Assembly (NCBI RefSeq): GCF_014385005.1
Contig: NZ_JACRSZ010000012.1
Coordinates: 53,173 to 117,172 of the forward strand
Length of the DNA stretch: 64,000 bases
Origin: Jingyaoa shaoxingensis
GTDB lineage: Bacteria > Bacillota > Clostridia > Lachnospirales > Lachnospiraceae
Reading direction: 5' to 3'
Shown here: in pieces, positions 27,744-35,477 of the stretch
Layout: each line of letters starts with the position of its first letter
How positions within the stretch are numbered: the first letter of the stretch is position 1
Program-made: the position numbers and the translations under genes
Notes under the pieces: model-generated
Told to the model about the DNA's origin: nothing
Seen by the model: the letters and a program-made list of their open reading frames with translations, nothing else
The model's database searches: none

Positions 27744-28508
27744 TTACCCTATCAAATGTATTGCTGTCACAGTCACTACTGCCATTACCAGTTCACATAC
27801 CTGAAGGAAAAATCCTGCCAGGTCTCCGGTGATTCCACCAAACTTGCCATAAGACATCACACGATACCATGTAAATACCATCAGTGCTGAAATAAAACAA
27901 ATCGTACCAATAACCGGTTCTGTCACGATCATCACTGCTGCACATGCCACAATATAGACAATCATGGTTATTGCTACTGTCTTTTTCTGCGCTGAATCAG
28001 AGAATGTTGCCGCAAGTCCGCTTTTTCTGGCTTTCTGAAAGGCTACAATTGCCAGTCCACTTAAGGATCTGGACAGTACATATCCGACTGCCAGGAGACG
28101 TACTGCACGCATATCAACTGCATGAAACACTCCATAATCCAGTATAAAATAGCAGCATCCCATCAATATGGCAAATGCCCCCGCATGGGAGTCTTTCAGG
28201 ATCTCCAGCTTCTCTTCCATCGTCTTATAAGAACTCAGAGCATCACAGGTGTCCAGAAATCCGTCAAAATGAATTCCTCCCGTAATGATCACCGGAATCA
28301 GAATCAGTACCGCCGTATGGAAATCTTCATTCCCTGTCAGCAGCATGCCGTATTTTTCCCAAAGTACCATTGCAATACCAAGCACCACTCCAATAACTGG
28401 GAAAAAACAGAACACATAGCGCATCCTCTCCTTCGTCCAGTCTATATGAGGCATGGGAATCTTGGAATACATTGCAAATGCAATGATCATATTATATATC
28501 AGATTCAT
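27744..28508 (-). CDS. cobS: Adenosylcobinamide-GDP ribazoletransferase
   Basis: 254 aa polytopic membrane protein. Joins activated cobinamide (AdoCbi-GDP) to alpha-ribazole(-phosphate). CobS signatures: FAMYSKIPMPHIDW, GGIHFDGFLDTCDAL (Asp-rich metal site), LKDSHAGAFAIL and GGITGDLAGF. Sits 3 bases after cobU. Confidence 0.95.
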   Translation of the reverse strand: MNLIYNMIIAFAMYSKIPMPHIDWTKERMRYVFCFFPVIGVVLGIAMVLWEKYGMLLTGNEDFHTAVLILIPVIITGGIHFDGFLDTCDALSSYKTMEEKLEILKDSHAGAFAILMGCCYFILDYGVFHAVDMRAVRLLAVGYVLSRSLSGLAIVAFQKARKSGLAATFSDSAQKKTVAITMIVYIVACAAVMIVTEPVIGTICFISALMVFTWYRVMSYGKFGGITGDLAGFFLQVCELVMAVVTVTAIHLIG

Positions 28509-28511
28509 AAC

Positions 28512-29033
28512 TCATCCTTTCTGCATGACTGGAATCGTATAAACAACTTCCACTACCTGATCTGCCAGTTCGCTCAGATGCTGATTCACCATTCCGAGAC
28601 AGCGAATATACTCTCCGGTCCATTCATCGTACTGCAGTCCATCAGAAAACACTTCATTGGTAACTACAACAAGGTGTCTGCACTGTGCTTTCAGTCTTTG
28701 AATTCCCTGCACGATCTTTTCCACTGTCTGCTCCATATGTACCATGCCATCTTTGACAAACAGTTCATTTGCTACCAGATTCGACATACATTCAAGCAAG
28801 ACTGCTCCCGTCTTTTCCAACTGTATTTCCTGCAGATCATATGGGCATTCCACCGTAACAAACTTCTTATCTGCCCTCATTGCCCGATGCCGGTCAACGC
28901 GTTTCTGACTCTCAGCATCTCGGTTTTCCATGGTTGCTATATAATAGCGCGGCATCTCTCCAAACTGCAGAATCTGTTTTTCTGCATAAGCAGATTTTCC
29001 ACTGCCGCTGCCACCAGTCACTACTATCATCAT
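28512..29033 (-). CDS. cobU: Adenosylcobinamide kinase / guanylyltransferase CobU
   Basis: 173 aa. P-loop TGGSGSGKSAYAE, the RVDRHRAMR segment with the His that takes GMP, VVTNEVFSDGL, and late LGMVNQHLSELADQVVEVV all fit CobU. Phosphorylates adenosylcobinamide and transfers GMP to it. Starts 8 bases after cobT, with overlapping ATGATG. Confidence 0.95.
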   Translation of the reverse strand: MMIVVTGGSGSGKSAYAEKQILQFGEMPRYYIATMENRDAESQKRVDRHRAMRADKKFVTVECPYDLQEIQLEKTGAVLLECMSNLVANELFVKDGMVHMEQTVEKIVQGIQRLKAQCRHLVVVTNEVFSDGLQYDEWTGEYIRCLGMVNQHLSELADQVVEVVYTIPVMQKG

Positions 29034-29041
29034 AATGTTAC

Positions 29042-30091
29042 CTACTTCAGCTCCACATACGCTTCAATGTCAATGTCCTCAAATGTGCTCATCTGTTCAT
29101 AGATTTCAACTGCAAGATCCAGAATCGGGAACAGAGTCACCGCTCCGGTTCCTTCGCCCAGACACATATCGCAGTAAAGCGCCGCTTCTTTTCCCAAAGC
29201 TGCCAGGATCTTTTCTGCCGCCGGTTCTTTGGATACATGTGAAGCCATGATATAATCTGCACATTCCGGGCAAATTCGGGTAGCAGTCAGCGCAGCTGTG
29301 GTAGAAATGAATCCATCCATGACAATCGGAATATGGTAAATGGCTCCGCCAATAAAGACACCTGCCAGACCTGCAATATCAAACCCTCCCAGTGCAGCCA
29401 GTGCATCAACTGCATCCGTAAACGACGGACTGTAATCCTCTATGGCCTTTCGCACCACTGCAATCTTCTTTTCCAGTGCCTTACTGGTAAGGCCTGCTCC
29501 ACGTCCTGTCATTTTCTCCACATCTTCATTCAGAAAATAGGATGCCAGTGCACTGCTGGTAGTGGTATTGCCGATTCCCATTTCTCCGGTAGCTATAATC
29601 TTATAGCTCTTTCCGGCCAGTTCTGCGACCTTCTGAATACCTACTTCCATGGCACGTTCTGCCTCTTCTCTTGTCATGGCTGGTTCTTTTGCCATATTCC
29701 TGGTTCCATAGGCAATCTTATGATTCTCCAACTTCGTATCTACCGCAATACCGATATCAATCGGGAAAATCTCAGCGCCGGTCTGCCTGCAGAGAATTGC
29801 CGCTGTTGCTTTATCGGAAAGGAAATTCTCGGATACAATTGCCGTTACATTCTGCTCAGACTGGGTAACTCCCTCTGCCACCACACCGTTATCTGCACAC
29901 ATGACAATCAATGCCTTTTTATCAAACTTCACATTGACATCCCCGATGATGCCTGCAGTCTGCACCAGATAATCCTCCATCTTTCCAAGGCTGTGTAATG
30001 GTTTTGCAATACTGTCCCATCTCTTCTGACACAGTGCTTCTGCTTTTTTGTCTACTGATGTAATTTTGTATTCTTTATTGTTAATTTTCAT
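29042..30091 (-). CDS. cobT: Nicotinate-nucleotide--dimethylbenzimidazole phosphoribosyltransferase
   Basis: 349 aa. Makes alpha-ribazole phosphate (or a related lower-ligand nucleotide) from a base and NaMN. CobT signatures: RWDSIAKPLHSLGKME, MCADNGVVAEGVTQS, EMGIGNTTTSSAL, TGRGAGL, and DMCLGEGTGAV. No bza or bluB gene for making a lower ligand is in the window, so the base is probably taken up. First gene of the cob operon. Confidence 0.96.
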   Translation of the reverse strand: MKINNKEYKITSVDKKAEALCQKRWDSIAKPLHSLGKMEDYLVQTAGIIGDVNVKFDKKALIVMCADNGVVAEGVTQSEQNVTAIVSENFLSDKATAAILCRQTGAEIFPIDIGIAVDTKLENHKIAYGTRNMAKEPAMTREEAERAMEVGIQKVAELAGKSYKIIATGEMGIGNTTTSSALASYFLNEDVEKMTGRGAGLTSKALEKKIAVVRKAIEDYSPSFTDAVDALAALGGFDIAGLAGVFIGGAIYHIPIVMDGFISTTAALTATRICPECADYIMASHVSKEPAAEKILAALGKEAALYCDMCLGEGTGAVTLFPILDLAVEIYEQMSTFEDIDIEAYVELK

Positions 30092-30118
30092 ATTTTTATC
30101 CCCCTGGTCATCTTTTTC

Positions 30119-30147
30119 ATTATAAAAAACTCACAGGCATGTGTCAA
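30119..30147 (-). promoter_or_regulatory. Consensus promoter for the cob operon
   Basis: TTGACA (30142-30147), 17 bases, TATAAT (30119-30124): a perfect sigma-A promoter. Expected start near 30112 leaves only about 20 nt before cobT, too short for a cobalamin riboswitch. Confidence 0.85.
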
Positions 30148-30174
30148 GCGTTATCAAAGAGCTGTAAAACGTGC

Positions 30175-30225
30175 AAAAAAGACCTCTGCTGCCGACTGTA
30201 ATGTGACGATAACAAAGGTCTTTTT
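30175..30225. terminator. Terminator after the cell-wall-binding protein gene
   Basis: GACCT / AGGTC stem with A-run and T-run on both sides around a ~30-nt loop; works on either strand, here mainly for the minus-strand gene ending at 30231. Confidence 0.7.
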
Positions 30226-30230
30226 ATCTT

Positions 30231-31490
30231 TTACTTTTTCAGAACACTGATTGCCAGCTTATATTCCTGTGTATAGCGGCTTGCATATAACGGGAAAGAT
30301 TTTTTGCGGTAATTATAAAGCTTTTTCAAAAATGCTGCATCTGACATGGCACTCTTCGGCTTGATTGCTTTTACTGCATTTACAGCACTGGTCATGCCAT
30401 GCTGAATGGAATAACTAAACACAGCACCTTTTACTACGTCTGATCTTGATGCAATATCAATTCCTGAAAGCTGAAGTTTTCTCTCTGCATTGTCATAATA
30501 ATTGATTCTCGCATAAGTATCCTGCAATGCGGAAAAGGTTCTCTTGTTGCGCTTATATACCTGATGCCATGCTTTGTAGAACTTACTGTTACTCCTAAGC
30601 TGTGAGCTGCTGAGTTTCAAGAATGGCTTGAATTCCTTGCATACCAGCGGATTTTCTCTGTATGCATAGGTTATAAATGGCTTCAGAGAATAGCGGTAGT
30701 CAAACTGATATGCTCCGCAGGCGCATCCATGGTCTCCTCCAGTCTGATTATAAGCAGAAGAACCTGATTCAAATCTCAGGAAAAAAAGCATCTCAGCAGA
30801 CGGGCTGCTGTCCTCAGGTACAACCGTACACACGCCCTGTGCATCAACCGTGTAGGTTCTGTCATTGTACTCCACTCTTGTATTGGTCTGCAGTTCTCCT
30901 GTATCCGGATCAAAGTAGTAGAGCTTTCCTCCGATGGAAAATACTCCGGTTGCCATCTGACCTCTTCTTGGCGAAGACTTAATGAAGTAATACTTCTTTG
31001 AATTTATCGTAAGCCAGCCGACTCTCATATAGTCATCAAAATAATACTTATGTTTTTTGATGGTCTTCCATCCGGTCTGCTGCACGCCATTCTTATCAAA
31101 ATAGACTGTCTTATTATAATAACGTGAGTTTTTACCCTTAAATGTATACAGACCTGTTAATGCAGCTTTTGTTTTACTAAAGAAATAATACCTCTTGCCT
31201 TTTATCGTTTTCCAGCCTCTGACATTGGCACCTGCCTTATTAAAATAGTACCATTTATTTTTGATCTGGATGAGACCTGTTGCAAGACTTCCATCCGGCT
31301 TGGCATAATACGACTTTTTATTTACTTTGAACCACTTGCCTTTTACTACCTTACCGTTGGTGTCATAATACCGGATCACTCCATTCGCTGATGTCTTAAA
31401 CCCGGTATAAGCCTTAGCCTGAACCGAAAGACACATCAATAGCAGCAATAAAAATGTTACTGCCAGAATCCCCCTTTTTTTGTTTTTCAT
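30231..31490 (-). CDS. Secreted cell-wall-binding repeat protein with lysozyme-like domain
   Basis: 419 aa. Signal peptide at residues 1-25 (MKNKKRG, hydrophobic core, VQAKA). Then about seven choline-binding-type (CW) repeats (about 30-215), e.g. TGLIQIKNKWYYFNKAGANV and GGKLYYFDPDTGELQTN. The C-terminal ~190 aa has FLRFESGSSAYNQTGGDHGC, CGAYQFDYRYSL, FSYSIQHG and SAMSDAAFLKKLYNYRK, which recalls the lysozyme-like domain at the end of VgrG3-type proteins; the Glu in RFESG is the candidate acid. Likely a peptidoglycan hydrolase anchored to its own wall. Own promoter and terminator. Confidence 0.75.
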   Translation of the reverse strand: MKNKKRGILAVTFLLLLLMCLSVQAKAYTGFKTSANGVIRYYDTNGKVVKGKWFKVNKKSYYAKPDGSLATGLIQIKNKWYYFNKAGANVRGWKTIKGKRYYFFSKTKAALTGLYTFKGKNSRYYNKTVYFDKNGVQQTGWKTIKKHKYYFDDYMRVGWLTINSKKYYFIKSSPRRGQMATGVFSIGGKLYYFDPDTGELQTNTRVEYNDRTYTVDAQGVCTVVPEDSSPSAEMLFFLRFESGSSAYNQTGGDHGCACGAYQFDYRYSLKPFITYAYRENPLVCKEFKPFLKLSSSQLRSNSKFYKAWHQVYKRNKRTFSALQDTYARINYYDNAERKLQLSGIDIASRSDVVKGAVFSYSIQHGMTSAVNAVKAIKPKSAMSDAAFLKKLYNYRKKSFPLYASRYTQEYKLAISVLKK

Positions 31491-31571
31491 CTTTCTTCCT
31501 CCCTGCGTAAATAGTAGTTTTCTCCTTTTTAAGAAAAAACTTTGTTACAATTCTATTAAAATTCTGTGATA

Positions 31572-31600
31572 ATTATAAATCCTTTTTTTATAATTGTCAA
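31572..31600 (-). promoter_or_regulatory. Consensus promoter for the cell-wall protein
   Basis: TTGACA (31595-31600), 17 bases, TATAAT (31572-31577), in a very AT-rich 176-base gap. Leader of about 75 nt. Confidence 0.8.
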
Positions 31601-31666
31601 TGTATGTGACATATTATATATCGCAATTTTCTCTGTTTTCTGGTATTTTTATACAAAATCCACATG

Positions 31667-32428
31667 CTATATGATCAGGCAGATCATTCCGTTTTTATTT
31701 TCATCCAGTACTCTGCCTATCACTTTCTGTATCTTCTGACGGCTCTCTTCTCCAAACTGGTTTAGCTTCACTGTCATTTCCTCCTGCAAAAGCTGTTCTA
31801 CCGTCTTTCCAAATATATTAATTTCCCATATTCCTTCTGATTCCTGCGTTCCACTGTGGATATATGCAATCAGATCCTCCGCCTGGTTCTCGCTTCCTAC
31901 TATCGGCGCAATCTCCGTATCAATCTCTGCTTTAATCAGGTGAATCGTCGGACTTGCAGCTTTCATTTTTACGCCATAACGGTTTCCACTGTGAGTCATT
32001 ACCGGCTCTTCCCAGCGTACATCCTCTCTTCCCGGAAGAATTACTCCATAGCCGGTTTCTCTGACGGACTTCATAGCTTCCCCAACTGCTTCATATTCCC
32101 TTTTCCGTCCGCAAAGTTCCCTGATCAGTGAGATCAGCTGATATTCCCCATCAATCGTAATTCCAGATAATTCTGATAACATGGCATAATAGTACTCTTC
32201 TTTTACCGCAATCTGAACTCTCAGAATTCCTTCTTCCTGTGTATCTTCTATAAACACATTTTTTACGAAGGGCAGGGCTTTCATTTTTTCTACAAAATTG
32301 TTCTGCCACTCTTCTTTCTCTCCATCTTTTAACTGCTCTTTCAAAATATGAATAAACTGCTGTTTCATATCATGATCCTGCGGTAATGTTTCCAGCCACT
32401 TCGGAATAAAACACGCAATCTTGCGCAT
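31667..32428 (-). CDS. SpoIVA-like protein lacking the N-terminal ATPase domain
   Basis: 253 aa. It matches the middle and C-terminal half of the spore coat morphogenesis protein SpoIVA: FIPKWLETLPQDHDMKQQF (SpoIVA has a PSWV..L..NHWL-type block), ETGYGVILPG, EEPVMTHSGNRYGVKMKA, SPTIHLIKAEIDTEIAPIVG, EINIFGKTVEQLLQEEM and the end NKNGMICLII. The ~240-residue GTPase-like ATPase domain is absent and there is no room for it. It could not power its own polymerisation, but might bind SpoIVA or SpoVM-decorated membranes. Its ribosome binding site is inside a hairpin. Confidence 0.8.
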   Translation of the reverse strand: MRKIACFIPKWLETLPQDHDMKQQFIHILKEQLKDGEKEEWQNNFVEKMKALPFVKNVFIEDTQEEGILRVQIAVKEEYYYAMLSELSGITIDGEYQLISLIRELCGRKREYEAVGEAMKSVRETGYGVILPGREDVRWEEPVMTHSGNRYGVKMKAASPTIHLIKAEIDTEIAPIVGSENQAEDLIAYIHSGTQESEGIWEINIFGKTVEQLLQEEMTVKLNQFGEESRQKIQKVIGRVLDENKNGMICLII

Positions 32429-32435
32429 GAAATAA

Positions 32436-32473
32436 CCCCCTTTCGATACTATTCCAGTATATTCGAAAGGGGG
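32436..32473 (-). promoter_or_regulatory. Hairpin sequestering the ribosome binding site of the SpoIVA-like gene
   Basis: CCCCCTTTCGA (transcript 5' arm at 32463-32473) pairs perfectly with TCGAAAGGGGG (32436-32446), plus inner TACT/AGTA. The 3' arm is the AAAGGGGG Shine-Dalgarno sequence of the gene starting at 32428. There is no T-run, so termination is unlikely. Confidence 0.65.
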
Positions 32474-32478
32474 GAAAT

Positions 32479-33048
32479 CTATGATTTCTTTTTCCTGTGC
32501 TTTTTCAGTGGTTCTTTTTTCAGATAGACATTTCTGGTATACCAGAAACAGGCATCTTCTCCCTGCTCATCCAGGATCTGAAGGAGATGTTCGATCTCTT
32601 TCATAGTCTGAGGATGCATCATATAATGATCCTTCCCTTTCAGGAAATAATTCAGCGGATCATGACGGGTATATTTGTCCTTATTGTATACCTTAGATGC
32701 TGCTATACGGTCAGCCAGCATCTCTGCCACATACCTTCTCGGCATTCGCATGCCGCCCATGGCATGATCCTTATCATCAATCTGATAATCAATCCAGTAC
32801 TCAAAATGGTGTTTATTTCTTCCCTTATGATGAAGCCATGCAGCAGAATATCCCTTCTCCTCCCGCTCGGCATTGTTGGGACTTCGGTCACCCTGATAAT
32901 ATTTTGCTCCCACCAGAAACTCTGAAGGCATGTATTTGGACATATCATGCAACAATCCCTGCCGATAAAGTCCCAGTTTAAAACAATGTTCCATCACCAG
33001 TTTTTTATGTTCTGTAATCGTTCTAAAATGTCCTGCCGGATCCCACAT
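32479..33048 (-). CDS. DUF5662 family protein
   Basis: 189 aa from ATG 33048 with GAGGAG upstream; a GTG at 33060 is too close to that site. Family pattern: HKKLVMEHCFKLGLYRQGLL, HDMSKYMPSEF, WLHHKGRNKHHFEYW and MHPQTMKEIEHLL, with many conserved His/Asp that suggest a metal site as in HD-type proteins. Function unknown. It sits between the GH13-like gene (4-base contact) and the SpoIVA-like gene. Confidence 0.8.
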   Translation of the reverse strand: MWDPAGHFRTITEHKKLVMEHCFKLGLYRQGLLHDMSKYMPSEFLVGAKYYQGDRSPNNAEREEKGYSAAWLHHKGRNKHHFEYWIDYQIDDKDHAMGGMRMPRRYVAEMLADRIAASKVYNKDKYTRHDPLNYFLKGKDHYMMHPQTMKEIEHLLQILDEQGEDACFWYTRNVYLKKEPLKKHRKKKS

Positions 33049-33056
33049 CTCTGTTA

Positions 33057-34853
33057 TCACTCCTCTTCGCCTGTTAATACTACAATTGTTCTTCCCGGCA
33101 CAACTACCGTTTTTTCTTTCTGTCCTATCTGCTCTTTCTTATCCTGAATACTGTCTTTTAAATTCGTATCAATCTGCTTATACCAGTTCATCTTTTCCGG
33201 AAGTTTTGGCAGTGCCAGTTCCTGCGCCTGAGGATGCAGATTATACATCACATACAGAAAATGTTTTTCCTGAACATAACTTCCGCAGTACAACATTCCC
33301 AGACTCCTTTGTGCATATCCAAAATCTGCATACCAAGCCTTATTTCCGTGATAGGACAAATCCGGATACCCACACGCCTTCTGATCCATAAAACTGTATT
33401 CTTCTTTCCGGTGCAGCAGCATCTCTGATTTGCGGATAGCAATCAAGGCTTTTACATAATGAACAAACTTCAGATTGCGCTTATACCCATCCCAGTCTAC
33501 CCAGGATACCGGATTGTCCAGACAATAAGGATTATTATTCCCTTTCTGCGTATTTCCAAACTCATCACCAGCCAGAAGCATCGGTGTTCCCTGTGAAAAC
33601 AGGAGCAGAAGCATCGCATTCTTCTTCATCCGAGTACGCAGTGTCATAATATCCCGTTTTCTCGTTTCTCCCTCTATTCCACAATTCCAGCTGTAGTTAT
33701 AGTTACATCCATCCAGATTCATTTCACCATTTTCTTCGTTATGTTTCTGATCATATGATACCAGATCCTGAAGAGTGAATCCGTCATGCCCGGTAATATA
33801 ATTTATAACTGCACAGGTGGATGGATTCCTTCTGGTTCGAAACGCCATCTGTTCCAGTGTGCCTTCGTCCCCTTTCAGAATCCTTCTCATATCATTCAAA
33901 AATCCATCATTCATCTCTGCCAGATTCCGTCCATTCTGTACAGACAGATCTCCGTAATAATAAGATATCAGTTTTACCTCAGAAAACAGTGGATCCATGC
34001 TCAAATGATGTGCCAGATCTGTGTCGCCCATAATTCGAAAACCATCCACCTGATACTCTTCCATCCAGTATCTTAATACCTCAATCTGCTCCCGCAGAGG
34101 TACTTCCTGGGGAAAATACATTTCCATAATAATCTCCATCTGCTGTTTATGAAATGCCTTCACCATATTTTTAAGTTCCAGAACCGGATCATCTGTTGCT
34201 GCAAACCTTCTCTTTGGAGCAAAATAGAAGCCTTTTTTGTATCCCCAATAATTTTTCTGTTGTGGTCTTCTCTTTGCCGGCTTTCCTGTCTGCATTTTTT
34301 CCGGTTCTTTCTCTTCTTCCAGAAATTCATAAACCGGCATCAGAATTATCTGATTGACTCCCAGTTTTTTCAGATATGGGATCTTCTCCTGCAATCCAAG
34401 AAACGTTCCCCGATGCGCAACACCTGATTTTTCATTCATTGTGTAATTCCTCACATGAAGATGGTACATGATTCCCTCCTCATATGGAATATGAGGACGT
34501 CTGCTCTTTTTCCATGAATATGGCGCAAAATTCATTTCACACAAAATATTTCCAGTGCAATCCTGCCATATTCCTCTGGCATATTCATCTGGAACTATTT
34601 TATCATCTATCTTGTAATTGTAGCGATACTGCGTCCAATCCAGATTCAGCACTTTCACCGAACGAACGCTTCCCTGCTGTTGTGGAAATGGAATTTCCGT
34701 TACAGAATCTTGCTTCGCTTTCTCATACAGAAGCAGGGAAACCTGCTGTTCCGAACCTGCCGCTACACTGAAGCGAATTCCATCCGTTTCTCTTCTTACT
34801 CCCGGTTCATAAAAACCTTCTGTTTTTTCATCTGTTTTTAAACTGTTACTCAT
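33057..34853 (-). CDS. GlgX/isoamylase-like GH13 protein with degenerate active site
   Basis: 598 aa. CBM48-type N-terminal domain, then a GH13 barrel clearly related to glycogen debranching enzymes (GHDGFTLQDLVSYDQKHN, SWNCGIEGETRKRDI, FSQGTPMLLAGDEFGNTQKG). But the catalytic positions have changed: the nucleophile Asp in GFRxD is Met275 (VDGFRIMGD), the acid/base Glu in LIxEPW is Tyr298 (LISYYYG), and region I NH is gone (MEMYFPQEV). Only the third acid in GHD (Asp357) is kept. Likely a glycan-binding pseudoenzyme. First gene of the three-gene set with DUF5662 and the SpoIVA-like protein. Confidence 0.85.
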   Translation of the reverse strand: MSNSLKTDEKTEGFYEPGVRRETDGIRFSVAAGSEQQVSLLLYEKAKQDSVTEIPFPQQQGSVRSVKVLNLDWTQYRYNYKIDDKIVPDEYARGIWQDCTGNILCEMNFAPYSWKKSRRPHIPYEEGIMYHLHVRNYTMNEKSGVAHRGTFLGLQEKIPYLKKLGVNQIILMPVYEFLEEEKEPEKMQTGKPAKRRPQQKNYWGYKKGFYFAPKRRFAATDDPVLELKNMVKAFHKQQMEIIMEMYFPQEVPLREQIEVLRYWMEEYQVDGFRIMGDTDLAHHLSMDPLFSEVKLISYYYGDLSVQNGRNLAEMNDGFLNDMRRILKGDEGTLEQMAFRTRRNPSTCAVINYITGHDGFTLQDLVSYDQKHNEENGEMNLDGCNYNYSWNCGIEGETRKRDIMTLRTRMKKNAMLLLLFSQGTPMLLAGDEFGNTQKGNNNPYCLDNPVSWVDWDGYKRNLKFVHYVKALIAIRKSEMLLHRKEEYSFMDQKACGYPDLSYHGNKAWYADFGYAQRSLGMLYCGSYVQEKHFLYVMYNLHPQAQELALPKLPEKMNWYKQIDTNLKDSIQDKKEQIGQKEKTVVVPGRTIVVLTGEEE

Positions 34854-34991
34854 GCTGTATTTCTTATTCCCTTTCTGTAAGAATCTGCTCTGTGTGGAAT
34901 ATTTTTATTTTATCTATATCAGTATATCATATACCATTTCAAAATCCCATAAAACTTTTCGAATTGTCTGAAAATCTGTTGCATTCTTTTG

Positions 34992-35020
34992 TTGCATTTA
35001 TATCCCTTTTCTGATAAAGT
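34992..35020 (+). promoter_or_regulatory. Promoter for the DUF1292 gene
   Basis: TTGCAT (34992-34997), 17 bases, TAAAGT (35015-35020), 55 bases before the start. Confidence 0.5.
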
Positions 35021-35075
35021 GGATCTAAAGTGCGGATGTATTAATCCGCCAAATAAGAAGAAATGAGGTATGAAC

Positions 35076-35435
35076 ATGAGTGATCAGAATTTTGATGCAG
35101 GATGCAATGGCAACTGCTCTTCATGCGGCAGCGACTGCGAACCAGGACAGGCAACCGTTACTCTTACTTTAGATAACGATGAGGTTCTGGAATGTGCCAT
35201 CCTTACCATTTTCCCGGTTGGCGGCAACCAGTATATTGCTCTGCTTCCACTGAATGAAGACGGTGAAAATGAAGACGGTGAAGTCTTCCTGTATCGTTAT
35301 AAAGACGAAAACGGCAATCCTTCTCTGGAAAATATCGAAGATGATGATGAATACGATCTTGCTGCAGAAGGCTTTGATAACTGGCTGGATACACAGGAAT
35401 TCAATACCATGGATCTGGATGATATCGTGGAATAA
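35076..35435 (+). CDS. DUF1292 family protein with Cys-rich N-terminus
   Basis: 119 aa from the second ATG (35076), which is the right distance from GAGG; the first ATG at 35070 abuts it. DUF1292 (YrzB-like): TVTLTLDNDEVLECAILTIF and YIALLPLNEDGE. Strongly acidic overall. The first 25 residues contain CNGNCSSCGSDC, four cysteines that could hold a metal. Function of the family is unknown. Monocistronic, with a terminator inside the end of the opposing helicase gene. Confidence 0.85.
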   Translation: MSDQNFDAGCNGNCSSCGSDCEPGQATVTLTLDNDEVLECAILTIFPVGGNQYIALLPLNEDGENEDGEVFLYRYKDENGNPSLENIEDDDEYDLAAEGFDNWLDTQEFNTMDLDDIVE

Positions 35436-35477
35436 TTACGGGAGTTCATTGCACAAAGCAATTCGTTTAATTATATA

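Noticed and set aside
30092..30230. Cobalamin riboswitch upstream of cobT
   Set aside because: The consensus promoter leaves about 20 nt of leader and no B12-box-like sequence is seen.
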